Part shown: positions 50,946 through 59,538 of the stretch, one piece after another
How the letters are laid out: each line of letters starts with the position of its first letter
Numbering within the stretch: the stretch's first letter is position 1
Assembly: GCA_022771695.1 (NCBI GenBank)
Contig: JALEKJ010000017.1
Location: 53,721 to 117,720, forward strand
From: Roseburia sp.
GTDB taxonomy: Bacteria > Bacillota > Clostridia > Lachnospirales > Lachnospiraceae
Reading direction: 5' to 3'
DNA length: 64,000 bases
Program-made: the position numbers and the translations under genes
Notes under the pieces: generated by a model
What the model saw: the letters and a program-made list of their open reading frames with translations, nothing else
The model's database searches: none
What the model was told of the DNA's origin: nothing

Positions 50946-50975
50946 CGTGCCCCGCAGAAGCGGGGCACGATTTTT
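50946..50975. terminator. Strong bidirectional terminator
   Basis: GC-rich 10-bp stem CGTGCCCCGC / GCGGGGCACG with AGAA loop and TTTTT tail, between convergent genes; the minus-strand gene ends within the T-run. Confidence 0.95.
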
Positions 50976-51372
50976 ATGAATCTTCAAAGTAGCGCATACG
51001 TCCCGGAGATTCCTGGGTAAGCTTGGAATGACCGGAAACACTTTGCTTTTTTAAGCATTTTGCGCACAACCGACCAAATGAAATCGGTGCACCGCATTCT
51101 ACACAGTGTGTGGTAATTGCATTGAGGTTGCTGTCTTTATATTCGATGCGCCCTTCGCGAATCCAGTGTTTTACACGTTGAATTGGAATATCAAAATGCT
51201 TGGCGACATCGTATTCTGTCACGTTATCATTATTCCGAATAAACTCTTTGACATCGCGGAAGAGCTGCTGTTCCTGACAGGCAGAGCAGACGGTGCCTTC
51301 AAAATTTAAAGGCAGTGGTTTTCCGCAGTATTCACAGTACTTGTAGTTATCGAATAAACCTCGTTGTTCCAT
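50974..51372 (-). CDS. Zinc-ribbon / helix-turn-helix protein, YvyF-like
   Basis: The 132-residue protein starts with a zinc ribbon (CEYCGKPLP ... CSACQEQ, about 13-32), then a MerR-like helix-turn-helix (about 50-80: VTEYDVAKHFDIPIQRVKHWIREGRIEY) and ends with a second CxxC...CxxC ribbon (CVECGAPISFGRLCAKC, about 91-107). The first two modules in this order occur in the flagellar-operon protein YvyF/TIGR03826 of Firmicutes; the second ribbon is an addition. It is probably a small DNA-binding regulator. GGAGG precedes ATG 51372, and an extended -10 (TGCTATAAT at 51410-51402 on the minus strand) lies upstream. It is divergent from sbcD. The target is unknown. Confidence 0.7.
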   Translation of the reverse strand: MEQRGLFDNYKYCEYCGKPLPLNFEGTVCSACQEQQLFRDVKEFIRNNDNVTEYDVAKHFDIPIQRVKHWIREGRIEYKDSNLNAITTHCVECGAPISFGRLCAKCLKKQSVSGHSKLTQESPGRMRYFEDS

Positions 51373-51475
51373 CGCAAGCCACCTCCTGCATTTATTAATA
51401 TATTATAGCATACTTTTTTATCCTGTAGTACAATTTTATCAGGGAAGCATTTTATGAAAGTCAGAGGGAGAAAAA

Positions 51476-52636
51476 TTGAAATTTTTTCATTTGTCCGATC
51501 TTCATATTGGAAAACAATTACATCGCTATCATATGGCGGCAGAACAGAGGGATATCTTAAATCAAATCGTAGAACTTGCCAAAAGAGAACAACCGGATGC
51601 AGTGGTGATTGCAGGCGATATCTACGACACCCCGGTACCGTCAGCGGAAGCGGTTTCTATTTTTGATGATTTTTTGACAGCATTAAGTAGGATAGAGCCG
51701 CAGCTTACGGTGCTTATCATTGCAGGAAACCATGATAGCGCCAAACGCTTGGATTTTGCGAGCAGCATCTTGGCAAAACACAAGGTGCATATTGCAGGGA
51801 TGCCGCCGGTGCTTGAGGATGAATTTATTGACCGGATAACGTTTACAGATGCATATGGGGAAGTGGATTTTTACTTACTTCCTTTTGTGAAACCGATGTA
51901 TGTACGGAACCTTTTTGCAGAGGAAGGTCTTACCTATGACATGGCGGTACGTCGCCTGCTGGAGAGAGAGACGATTGATGAGACACGTCGCAATGTGATT
52001 GTCAGTCATCAGTTTTACACGGCAGGAGGAAAGGAGCCGTCCGTATGTGATTCGGAGGTGCGTTTGGTCGGCGGTATTGAGAATGTGGATGTATCGGTAC
52101 TTTTCCCGTTTGACTATGCGGCACTCGGACATATTCATAAGCCTCAGAAGATAGGCAAGGAAGTGTATCGGTATTGCGGAACGCCGTTAGCATATTCAGT
52201 CAGCGAGGCAGGGGACAGCAAGAGCATTACCGTGGTGGAGCTTGCAGAAAAAGGAAGTGAGCCGATATTGCGGCAACTGCCGCTTGTGCCGATGAGGAAG
52301 GTGAGAAAGCTTATTGGTACATTGGAGGATATTCTTGCGGGAGCGACGGATGAGAAACGGCATGATTATGTCAGTATTACATTGACGGACGAAGTGGAGG
52401 CATACCAGCCCAAGGAACGATTAGAAGCAGAATTTGATCATATACTTGAGATTCGCATTGACAATGCACGCACGAGAAGCCTGTTGTCACTTGAAGATGA
52501 GAATGTGGAAAACTTAGATCCATATGAGGCATTCTGCCGATTTTTTGCAGAGATGAACGGGCGAGAAATGACGGAAGCGGAGGATGAACTGATTCGTCAG
52601 GTAATCTGCAGGGAGCAGGAGGAGGATGAAGAATGA
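51476..52636 (+). CDS. sbcD: Exonuclease SbcCD subunit D
   Basis: The 386-residue Mre11-type nuclease has the five phosphodiesterase motifs: HLSDLHIGK at the N-terminus, AGDIYDTP near 47, GNHDS near 87, VSHQFY near 180 and GHIHKPQ near 222. With SbcC it forms an ATP-dependent double-strand nuclease that cleaves hairpins and protein-blocked ends. TTG 51476 is the start: GAGGGAG lies five bases upstream and the motif-containing N-terminus begins there. It overlaps sbcC by ATGA. Confidence 0.96.
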   Translation: MKFFHLSDLHIGKQLHRYHMAAEQRDILNQIVELAKREQPDAVVIAGDIYDTPVPSAEAVSIFDDFLTALSRIEPQLTVLIIAGNHDSAKRLDFASSILAKHKVHIAGMPPVLEDEFIDRITFTDAYGEVDFYLLPFVKPMYVRNLFAEEGLTYDMAVRRLLERETIDETRRNVIVSHQFYTAGGKEPSVCDSEVRLVGGIENVDVSVLFPFDYAALGHIHKPQKIGKEVYRYCGTPLAYSVSEAGDSKSITVVELAEKGSEPILRQLPLVPMRKVRKLIGTLEDILAGATDEKRHDYVSITLTDEVEAYQPKERLEAEFDHILEIRIDNARTRSLLSLEDENVENLDPYEAFCRFFAEMNGREMTEAEDELIRQVICREQEEDEE

Positions 52637-55527
52637 GACCGGAGAAATTGGTACTATCTGCGTTTGGTTCGTATGCTGAGCGGACGGAGATTGACTTTAC
52701 GGTACAAAAGAACGGACTGTTCTTAATCAGCGGCGATACCGGATCCGGCAAGACGACAATATTTGATGCGATTACCTATGCGCTTTATGGCAGGACAAGC
52801 GGAGGAGAACGCAGTGGTGCAATGATGCGCTCACAGTACGCAAAGCCGACGCAGGAAACATATGTGGAGTTTACGTTTTCTTATGCCGGGGAACGCTATG
52901 TAGTGAAGCGGAATCCGGAGTACAAAATTACGCGTGAACTTAAAAACGGAAAGAGCAGAGAACAGAAGATGCCGGTTAGCGTAGAATTGACGATGCCGGA
53001 CGGAAGTGCGTTCCCGGAGAAGAAGAGCGGAACAGATGCAAAGATTGAGGAAATCATCGGCTTGACAGTGGAGCAGTTTACACAGATTGTTATGATTGCA
53101 CAGGGCGATTTCCTTAAACTTCTCTATACGAAGTCAGATGAACGCAAGGTGATATTCTCAAAACTATTTCGGACGGGAGCTTATTGGCATATTCAGGAGG
53201 CTTTAAGGCGCCAGTCAGCGAAGATGGATGAAGCGATTGAGGAAAATAAGCGTGCTGCCGCACAGGAACTGGCGCGTGTAATCTTGCCACGGGAGGAGCT
53301 TTCTGAACTGCCACTTGCGGATGCTGTGGAACAGATTCATCAATGGGAAAGAGAGCTTGCTATAGAACACGAGAAGAGCCGTAAAGAATTAGAGCGGTTA
53401 AACGGGCAACTAGCGCAGGCGGAGGAAGTCAATCGTTTGTTTGAGGCACTAAGAAAGTGCGAGAGCAGGGAAGCAGAGCTTGTGGCAGAGGCAGAGAGAG
53501 AGAAAGAACGGAAATTGCGTGTATCTTTGGCGTTAAAAGCGGAAAAGGTATCACAGGAGGAAATAAAATACAAAGAAAAGGCACAGGAACGCGTAAAATC
53601 AGAACGGATCTGTCGCGAACTGAAAAGTTGGATTGAAAGCGAGGAACGGTGCTACCGGGAAAGTGAAGAAGCACGTGAAAAAATGGTGGCGGACTACGCC
53701 GTCCTGGATGAAAATTCCGCGAAAGAGCTTCATCGAATTGAAGAAAGTCTTCCGGAATATGAGAAGATGAGTGAAGCGGTAAGGCGGGAGGCACAGCTAC
53801 GCAGGCGTTATGAGACGACGGAACTTTTTTTTCAAAAGAAATTAGCCGTTTGGGCAGACAGCCTACTGGCACATAGAAAAGAAGAATGTACGGCAGCGAT
53901 ACAGCGTGAAAAGGCGGGAAAGATATGGGAACGGTCTGCGGCAGAGGCGGAGCGTGCAGCGCATGACTACGAAAATGTGTACCGAAGTTTCCTCGCAGAG
54001 CAGGCAGGGATATTGGCGCAGAATTTGAGGGAGAATGAGCCCTGTCCGGTATGTGGCTCGCTCGCGCATCCGAAGCCGGCAAAGCTATCGGAATCAGCGG
54101 TCAGTGAAGCGGATGTCAAGCATGCAAAAGAGGCACGAGAGTCGGCGGAGGCAGAGCGCGAAGAGGCATACCGGAAGTTTGAGACGTGGAAGATAAAAGA
54201 AAGCGAAGTACATCTAATGGTGGAGCAGGAGCGAAGTGCATTCGAGAGTGAGGCACGGGAACTTTGCAGCTCAGAGGAACAGGCACTGCAGAGGTTCGTG
54301 ACGGACACCCGAGCTAAGCTTGCAGGCAGGAAGCTGGAAGATGTTGCAGAGACGGAGATTGACAGAGGAGAGTTGGAAAATCAATATCGCGACCTGCAGG
54401 CTTGTGAAAAGGAAACACAGCGTATTCGGGAAGGCTTAACGTATCCGACGGAGGAAGAGGCGAGGGCGGCATTGTTGCATTTGCAGGAGGATATGAAGCA
54501 GCGCAGGGAAGCATGCCTGTGCAAGCAGCGGGAGAATGAAAAACGTAAAGCAGAGCTTGATATCAGACAGGGACAGCTCATGCAGGAATCACAGAAAAGT
54601 GTTCAGCTAAAAGAGGAATGTACGCAGTTGAATGCACAGTTTGCGCAGGCACTGGCGGATGCAGGTTTTTTGACAGAGGAAGCATACCGTCAGGCACTCA
54701 TATCCGAGGAGGCACGCATACGTCTTGAGCAGGAATCGCAGGCATATGAAAGTGCTTGCCAGGAGAACCTTGGGCAGAAAAAAGCATTGATGCGGGCAGT
54801 GGATGGCAAAGAACAAATCGATGTAACCGGACTTAAGGATGCGATTGCAGAGACGGAGGAGAAACGAAAACATCTGGAAAAAGAGCATATTGCAATGAAT
54901 AATGCTTATATGACGAACGTTTCAGTGCTTGAGAGAAACAGCAGTTACCTTAAGAAACAGCAAAAGCTGGAAGAAAAGGACTGGGTGGTCAAGAGTTTAT
55001 TCTATACAGCAGACGGAAGACTCAAAGGTTCAGCAAAAATTGATTTTGAAACATATATCCAGCGCCAGTATTTTAAACAGATTATTCATGAGGCAAACAA
55101 GCGCCTATTGACGATGAGCGGAGAGCAGTTTATTCTAAAGTTAAAAGAAACGGAGAACACCGGTCATAAATCGAATGAGGGCTTGGACTTGGCGGTGTAC
55201 AGTCTTGTGACGAACAGCGAGAGAGATATCAAGACACTTTCCGGCGGAGAGTCGTTCTTAGCAGCACTCGCAATGGCACTGGGACTTTCTGATATTGCGA
55301 TGCGCAAGGCTGGGGCGGTACATTTGGATATGATGTTTATTGACGAAGGATTCGGTTCGCTGGACGCACAGTCAAGGGTACAGGCAATTGAGGTGCTTAA
55401 TCAGTTGGCAGGAGGAGATCGCATGGTTGGCATCATTTCGCATGTGACCGAATTAAAAGAACAGATTGACCACAGACTTCTTGTGACAAGAAACGATAAG
55501 GGAAGCCGTGCGGTCTGGGAATATTAA
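52633..55527 (+). CDS. sbcC: Exonuclease SbcCD subunit C
   Basis: The 964-residue Rad50-like ATPase has Walker A GDTGSGKTTIFDAITYALYG near 34-53, two long glutamate-rich coiled-coil arms (about 190-460 and 510-780) around a zinc hook CPVCG near 473-477, and the C-terminal signature LSGGESFLAALAMALGLSD near 868 with Walker B MFIDEGFGSLD near 905. It partners SbcD, whose stop overlaps its ATG. The coiled coils are shorter than in E. coli SbcC (1048 residues), as usual in Firmicutes. Confidence 0.96.
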   Translation: MRPEKLVLSAFGSYAERTEIDFTVQKNGLFLISGDTGSGKTTIFDAITYALYGRTSGGERSGAMMRSQYAKPTQETYVEFTFSYAGERYVVKRNPEYKITRELKNGKSREQKMPVSVELTMPDGSAFPEKKSGTDAKIEEIIGLTVEQFTQIVMIAQGDFLKLLYTKSDERKVIFSKLFRTGAYWHIQEALRRQSAKMDEAIEENKRAAAQELARVILPREELSELPLADAVEQIHQWERELAIEHEKSRKELERLNGQLAQAEEVNRLFEALRKCESREAELVAEAEREKERKLRVSLALKAEKVSQEEIKYKEKAQERVKSERICRELKSWIESEERCYRESEEAREKMVADYAVLDENSAKELHRIEESLPEYEKMSEAVRREAQLRRRYETTELFFQKKLAVWADSLLAHRKEECTAAIQREKAGKIWERSAAEAERAAHDYENVYRSFLAEQAGILAQNLRENEPCPVCGSLAHPKPAKLSESAVSEADVKHAKEARESAEAEREEAYRKFETWKIKESEVHLMVEQERSAFESEARELCSSEEQALQRFVTDTRAKLAGRKLEDVAETEIDRGELENQYRDLQACEKETQRIREGLTYPTEEEARAALLHLQEDMKQRREACLCKQRENEKRKAELDIRQGQLMQESQKSVQLKEECTQLNAQFAQALADAGFLTEEAYRQALISEEARIRLEQESQAYESACQENLGQKKALMRAVDGKEQIDVTGLKDAIAETEEKRKHLEKEHIAMNNAYMTNVSVLERNSSYLKKQQKLEEKDWVVKSLFYTADGRLKGSAKIDFETYIQRQYFKQIIHEANKRLLTMSGEQFILKLKETENTGHKSNEGLDLAVYSLVTNSERDIKTLSGGESFLAALAMALGLSDIAMRKAGAVHLDMMFIDEGFGSLDAQSRVQAIEVLNQLAGGDRMVGIISHVTELKEQIDHRLLVTRNDKGSRAVWEY

Positions 55528-55545
55528 GTAATGTTGGAGGCAGTC

Positions 55546-56352
55546 ATGGAAGAGAATAGGCGCCCGATTGGTGTATTTGATTCCGGCTTGGGCGGAATCA
55601 GTGTGCTGCGGGAATTGGTGGCGCTGATGCCACAGGAGAATTATATATTTTATGGAGACTCCAAGCATGCACCGTACGGAACAAAGACACTACAAATGGT
55701 GCAGGAACTGACCTGTGCGGATGCAAAATATCTGGTTGAACAGGGAGTAAAAGCGCTGGTGGTTGCCTGTAATACGGCAACGAGCGCGGCAATTCCGATT
55801 TTGCGTCGGGAGTATGCGGATATGCCGGTCATCGGTATCGAACCCGCCTTAAAACCGGCAGTCTTAGTCAAAGCGTATCCGCGTGTGTTGGTCATGGCAA
55901 CACCGATGACACTGCGCGAGGAGAAGTTCCGAAAACTTATGGACAAGTTCAAAGAACAGGCAGAAATATTGCCGCTGCCGTGTCCCGGATTGGTTGAATT
56001 TGTGGAGCGTGGCGAATTAGAAGGGCAGGAACTGGAAGCGTTTTTGAGCGCCCTGTTTGCACCATATAAAAAACAACCGATTGACTGTGTGGTGCTCGGA
56101 TGTACGCATTACCCCTTTGTAAGAAGCATGATTCAGAAGGTGCTCGGTGAGAAAGTGCTAATCTTTGACGGCGGTGCAGGAACGGCACGTGAGACACAAC
56201 GCAGATTAAAAGAATGTGGATTGTTAAACACGTCTGGGGAACGCGGCAGTGTGGTACTGCAGAATAGCTTGGGCACCAAGGAGATGGAAGAACTGGGACG
56301 ACTATTGCTGGAAGCGAAACAGCTATCTCCAATTCTAAATAAATCATCATAA
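55546..56352 (+). CDS. murI: Glutamate racemase
   Basis: The 268-residue cofactor-independent racemase makes D-glutamate for peptidoglycan. The N-terminal FDSGLGGISVLREL, first catalytic cysteine in VVACNTATSA near 73, and second catalytic cysteine in VVLGCTHYPF near 185 are present, as is the acidic C-terminal helix. ATG 55546 is chosen because GGAGG lies just upstream; an earlier ATG at 55531 would place GGAGG within the gene. It starts 18 bases after sbcC, so it is probably co-transcribed with sbcDC. Confidence 0.95.
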   Translation: MEENRRPIGVFDSGLGGISVLRELVALMPQENYIFYGDSKHAPYGTKTLQMVQELTCADAKYLVEQGVKALVVACNTATSAAIPILRREYADMPVIGIEPALKPAVLVKAYPRVLVMATPMTLREEKFRKLMDKFKEQAEILPLPCPGLVEFVERGELEGQELEAFLSALFAPYKKQPIDCVVLGCTHYPFVRSMIQKVLGEKVLIFDGGAGTARETQRRLKECGLLNTSGERGSVVLQNSLGTKEMEELGRLLLEAKQLSPILNKSS

Positions 56353-56368
56353 AATATTAAAGAAATCT

Positions 56369-56390
56369 AAAACTGGGAAGGAGTTTTTTT
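56369..56390 (+). terminator. Possible weak terminator after murI
   Basis: AAAACT / AGTTTT with a 7-base loop followed by T's. The stem is short and AT-rich. Confidence 0.35.
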
Positions 56391-56447
56391 AGAAATGTTT
56401 TCTTAAATCGACATATTTTAGACACATTTTCTGGGTATACTAACATC

Positions 56448-56611
56448 ATCGAAAGGAATTAACGACGCCTCACCAGGGTAAGTTAGTAACACTGAGATGT
56501 GGTATAAAGGTCATGTTTCTAAAGTGTCTTTCGATAAAATTTCCTTTATATAGATTAACATTTTCATAACTAAACTCCTCGAAAAAACAGCCTTTTAAAG
56601 GCTGTTTTTTC
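56448..56611 (+). ncRNA. Candidate structured leader RNA or small RNA with terminator
   Basis: An 88-base segment is closed by a perfect 8-bp helix, ATCGAAAG (56448-56455) with CTTTCGAT (56528-56535), around GGAATTAACGACGCC, TCACCAGGGTAAG and CACTGAGATGTGG. A TATACT (56436-56441) lies just upstream without a good -35. A strong terminator, AAACAGCCTT / AAGGCTGTTT plus TTTT, follows at 56583-56611. This aptamer-plus-terminator layout resembles a riboswitch, but I cannot match it to a class I know. It fills most of the 411-base gap before the antiporter gene. Confidence 0.45.
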
Positions 56612-56672
56612 ATGCCTAGTAAAAAGTGACAAAAAAGCTGTTTTTTTTGTTACTTTTTCTCCTAAAAGTCCA

Positions 56673-56700
56673 TTTACAATTTGTGGGGGAAAGGTATAAA
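56673..56700 (+). promoter_or_regulatory. Predicted promoter of the antiporter gene
   Basis: TTTACA (56673-56678), 16-bp spacer, TATAAA (56695-56700), 63 bases before the start. It lies downstream of the candidate RNA and of a second AT-rich hairpin (about 56620-56657). Confidence 0.6.
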
Positions 56701-56763
56701 ATAGCAATGCTATAAGGATAATTTACAAATATTTTATAAATTATAGAAAAAGGAGTTTTAAGT

Positions 56764-57954
56764 ATGGAATCGTATTCATTTTTGTTGTTTTTGGCAATTA
56801 TTATGATTTCGACGAAAATATTAGGTCTGTTTTCAAGAAAGATTCATATGCCGGCGGTCGTTGGAGCGCTGGCAGCAGGTGTAATTCTCGGACCGTCCGG
56901 ATTAGGCATGATTACACTGGATGGTGATACGGGAGTGTTCCTTGAAGAGATGGCGGAAATCGGTGTTATTCTTCTTATGTTCAACGCCGGACTCGAGACG
57001 GATTTGAGTGAGCTTAAGAAAAATGGCGTCGCATCTATGATAACTGCGCTGATTGGTGTTGTGGTTCCGCTGATCGGAGGCTTTTTCGGTTATGCTTTGT
57101 ACTTTAAGACAGATTTTAGTGATCATGTGGAGCTGTTAAAGGCAATTTTTGTCGGTGTTGTATTAACGGCGACCTCCGTAAGTATTACCGTTGAGACGTT
57201 ACGAGAGATGGGCAAGCTAAAAGGAAAGGTAGGTACGACCATTCTTGGAGCTGCGATTATAGATGATATCATTGGTATTATTGTGCTTACTGTCGTTACC
57301 AGCATGCAGGATGCCAGTGTAAGTCCGGCCAGTGTTTTGATTAAGATTGTGCTGTATTTTATAGTAATTGCAGTGGCGACTTTTATCCTGATGCGTATCA
57401 GAAAATACGTAGAGATGCAGGATGAGAAGCGCAGAGTGGTAATTTTAAGTGTGGCATTTTGCTTTGGACTGGCGTATGCATCCGAAGAGTTTTTCGGAAT
57501 TGCAGATATTACAGGTGCGTACTTTGCAGGCTTGATGCTCTGTACACTGAAAATCGGACCATATGTTGCAAGACGTTGTGAGATTCCATCTTACTTAATT
57601 TTTTCACCGGTGTTTTTTGCAAGTGTCGGACTGAAAGTAACACTTGGAGGAATGAATGCAAGCATCTGGATTTTTTCGATTGTGTTGCTGATTATCGCAA
57701 TCGTAAGCAAGGTTGTCGGATGTGGTCTGGGTGCAAAAATCTGTGGCTGCAGTGGAAGAGAATCGCTTCAGATTGGTATCGGTATGGTATCCCGCGGTGA
57801 GGTTGCATTGATTGTGGCACAGAAAGGTTATGCGAGCGGCATGCTCGACAATGTGCTGTTTGCACCGATTGTTCTCGTGGTTATCGTTACAACACTTTTG
57901 ACACCGATTTTACTGAAAATAGTTATGAAAGATAAGGCACCGAAGGTGGCATAA
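56764..57954 (+). CDS. Cation:proton antiporter, CPA2 family
   Basis: The 396-residue integral membrane protein has about 12-13 hydrophobic segments and no C-terminal regulatory domain. Segment order follows Na+/H+ (K+/H+) exchangers of the NapA/GerN/KefB type: HMPAVVGALAAGVILGPSGL in TM2, LLMFNAGLETD in TM3, TATSVSITVETLREMGKL in TM5, and the ion-binding pair in LGAAIIDDIIGII (Asp-Asp near 162-163). The double aspartate points to an electrogenic Na+/H+ type. AAAAGGAG precedes ATG 56764. The upstream structured RNA may regulate it if transcription reads through. Confidence 0.9.
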   Translation: MESYSFLLFLAIIMISTKILGLFSRKIHMPAVVGALAAGVILGPSGLGMITLDGDTGVFLEEMAEIGVILLMFNAGLETDLSELKKNGVASMITALIGVVVPLIGGFFGYALYFKTDFSDHVELLKAIFVGVVLTATSVSITVETLREMGKLKGKVGTTILGAAIIDDIIGIIVLTVVTSMQDASVSPASVLIKIVLYFIVIAVATFILMRIRKYVEMQDEKRRVVILSVAFCFGLAYASEEFFGIADITGAYFAGLMLCTLKIGPYVARRCEIPSYLIFSPVFFASVGLKVTLGGMNASIWIFSIVLLIIAIVSKVVGCGLGAKICGCSGRESLQIGIGMVSRGEVALIVAQKGYASGMLDNVLFAPIVLVVIVTTLLTPILLKIVMKDKAPKVA

Positions 57955-57963
57955 AAAGAGACT

Positions 57964-58021
57964 CCGGATAGGTATAAATTTTTTATAACCAAACTGCTTA
58001 TAAAAATTTATACCTACCCGG
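57964..58021. terminator. Long bidirectional terminator
   Basis: A 24-bp imperfect stem, CCGG.TAGGTATAAATTTTTTATAA and its complement, with T-rich flanks on both strands; it separates the antiporter gene from the convergent small-protein gene. Confidence 0.85.
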
Positions 58022-58038
58022 AAAACTTTTTGCAATAG

Positions 58039-58218
58039 CTACATCTGGTGCCTTACCACCGCATATTCATCATCTAACTGATAATATGGGCATTCTTTAT
58101 AGTGCCCCTGCATTATTCTTGCCGCGTTATCCTCATCCATATCCACTTCACAATAATATTGTTCATCATCTTCATCATAGACATTGTATACACAACTGTC
58201 ACAATTTGCCTGTGCCAT
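58039..58218 (-). CDS. DUF6472-like small cysteine-containing protein, 59 residues
   Basis: The minus strand encodes a 59-residue protein starting MAQANCDSCVYNVYDEDDEQ and ending DDEYAVVRHQM. AAGGAGG precedes the ATG at 58218. It has CxxC at 6-9, further cysteines at 23 and 43 (CPYY), and many Asp/Glu/Tyr residues, so a zinc- or other metal-binding role is likely. The layout matches the small DUF6472-type proteins of Clostridia as I remember them. Function is unknown. It begins 16 bases after the 127-residue gene on the same strand and shares its promoter. Confidence 0.75.
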   Translation of the reverse strand: MAQANCDSCVYNVYDEDDEQYYCEVDMDEDNAARIMQGHYKECPYYQLDDEYAVVRHQM

Positions 58219-58234
58219 ATGAATCGCCTCCTTT

Positions 58235-58618
58235 TTATTTCCATTTACAGATTACTTCATCATAAAGACGAAGCAGGAACTCATGCAATAATTCCCTTTG
58301 TGTCTCCCAATACTTCTCGGTAATCTCATCGCCATCCGGCTGGGCTTCCGTCACATCCATGACTGCATCCAGAATCTCCGGATTTAAATCATCCATCGCT
58401 TCCTGTATTACAGCTTCAAAATCACAATAGCTTTCGCTGGTCAGATATAAAATAAAGTTCTCACGATTTAAATTCCGCGCTTCATAGCTGCCCGTAAAGA
58501 TATCATTGCCTGCCGCTGCGATTCCCTCGAACTCCTCTCTCACGGTCTCATAATCCACCGGACAGTAGCTCTCCGTAAAAAATTTATCAAATACTTCTTT
58601 ATCAATCTTTTGTTCCAT
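58235..58618 (-). CDS. Hypothetical acidic protein, 127 residues
   Basis: I do not recognise a family. The protein is acidic and helical, with no membrane segment, signal peptide or cysteine pair; it begins MEQKIDKEVFDKFFTESY and ends with an EFLLRLYDEVICKWK amphipathic helix. ACGAGGTTA precedes ATG 58618 and a good promoter lies about 40 bases upstream. It is the first gene of a two-gene unit with the DUF6472-like gene. Confidence 0.65.
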   Translation of the reverse strand: MEQKIDKEVFDKFFTESYCPVDYETVREEFEGIAAAGNDIFTGSYEARNLNRENFILYLTSESYCDFEAVIQEAMDDLNPEILDAVMDVTEAQPDGDEITEKYWETQRELLHEFLLRLYDEVICKWK

Positions 58619-58658
58619 AATTAACCTCGTTTCCTTGCATTTTTATAGATGCTGTGCT

Positions 58659-58687
58659 ATTTTATCATGAGATGCGGGGCTTCGCAA
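58659..58687 (-). promoter_or_regulatory. Promoter of the two small minus-strand genes
   Basis: On the minus strand TTGCGA (58687-58682), 17-bp spacer, TAAAAT (58664-58659) preceded by TGA as extended -10. Confidence 0.65.
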
Positions 58688-58739
58688 CAGCGAGCCGTTT
58701 CATATATTATTTTGTGACAAAACAGAAAGGAATTTCAGC

Positions 58740-58928
58740 ATGACAATGTACGATAAATTACCCAAAGATCCTGTGATGCTTTTAAGCTTTATCAATACGC
58801 AACTACGTGATACTTACGAATCCTTTGAAGAATTTGCCAATGCTTATCAGGTAGACGCTGCCGCAACAATTCAAACTTTACGCGGTATTGATTATGAATA
58901 TGATGCTGCTGCAAACCAATTTATCTAA
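58740..58928 (+). CDS. DUF4250-family small protein
   Basis: The 62-residue protein carries LPKDPVMLLSFINTQLRDTY, then a short helical part and the ending IDYEYDAAANQFI, the pattern of DUF4250 domains common in gut Firmicutes and Bacteroidetes. AAAGGAATTT precedes the ATG; ATG 58746 is an alternative start. Function is unknown. A weak CGCCA/TGGCG hairpin follows the stop. It stands alone between divergent and convergent minus-strand genes. Confidence 0.75.
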   Translation: MTMYDKLPKDPVMLLSFINTQLRDTYESFEEFANAYQVDAAATIQTLRGIDYEYDAAANQFI

Positions 58929-58950
58929 GCAGCGCCAGACCTTGGCGTTC

Positions 58951-59538
58951 TCATTCTACAACTTCATCATTTAAGTACTTTCTCACACGTTTCCAATCCG
59001 GATAGAACCGTGTCATATATCCCCAAAATAACTGATTATGACTTGGCTCCAAAATATGCGTCATCTCATGAACCACCACATATTCCAAACACTCCGGAGG
59101 CTTTTTTAAAAGTGCCAGATTGATATTGATATGGTGTGTTTTCACATTACACGAACCCCAGCGCGTTTTCATTTGCCGGATTGTGATGCCGGAAACTTTC
59201 ACCTGCATCACCGGTTCCCACTTTGCTACAAGACGTTCGACTTCCTTTCTCAGCAATCGTTTCTGCTGCTCTATCTCTGCATGACTCAATGTCTTGCCCT
59301 CTTTGCGCTGTTCCTTTGCGTCTGCATATTTCTGCTGATATTTTCGAATCCAGTCAATACGCTCCTCGGCAAATGTACATATTCGAGCATCACTCATTTC
59401 ATGCGGCGCAGAGATTAGTACGGTACCGTCCTCTTTCTTGATGCGCAGATACATGTTTTTCATTCGCTTTTTTGTAACGACAATCGTTATGTCCTCGATG
59501 CGCATCTGATATGTCTTTTCTTTTCTGCTATTTCTCAT
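58951..59538 (-). CDS. YgjP-like metallopeptidase
   Basis: The 195-residue protein has the YgjP/SprT-like core: an N-terminal strand region (VVTKKRMKNMYLRIKKEDG), the RWGSCNVKTHHININLALL segment near 135-155, and the zinc site HEMTH near 165 followed by EPSHNQLFW with the third ligand. M48-related YgjP enzymes are cytoplasmic; substrates are mostly unknown. ATG 59538 follows GGAGCAG and overlaps the end of the WYL gene by 11 bases, so the two are translationally coupled, hinting at a functional pair. Confidence 0.85.
   Translation of the reverse strand: MRNSRKEKTYQMRIEDITIVVTKKRMKNMYLRIKKEDGTVLISAPHEMSDARICTFAEERIDWIRKYQQKYADAKEQRKEGKTLSHAEIEQQKRLLRKEVERLVAKWEPVMQVKVSGITIRQMKTRWGSCNVKTHHININLALLKKPPECLEYVVVHEMTHILEPSHNQLFWGYMTRFYPDWKRVRKYLNDEVVE

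Noticed and set aside
56436..56540. Mg2+ (M-box), TPP, SAM, SRP RNA or 6S RNA at the structured region before the antiporter gene
   Set aside because: GGTGAGGC occurs on the minus strand and CTGAGA on the plus strand, but the remaining core motifs of these RNAs are missing.
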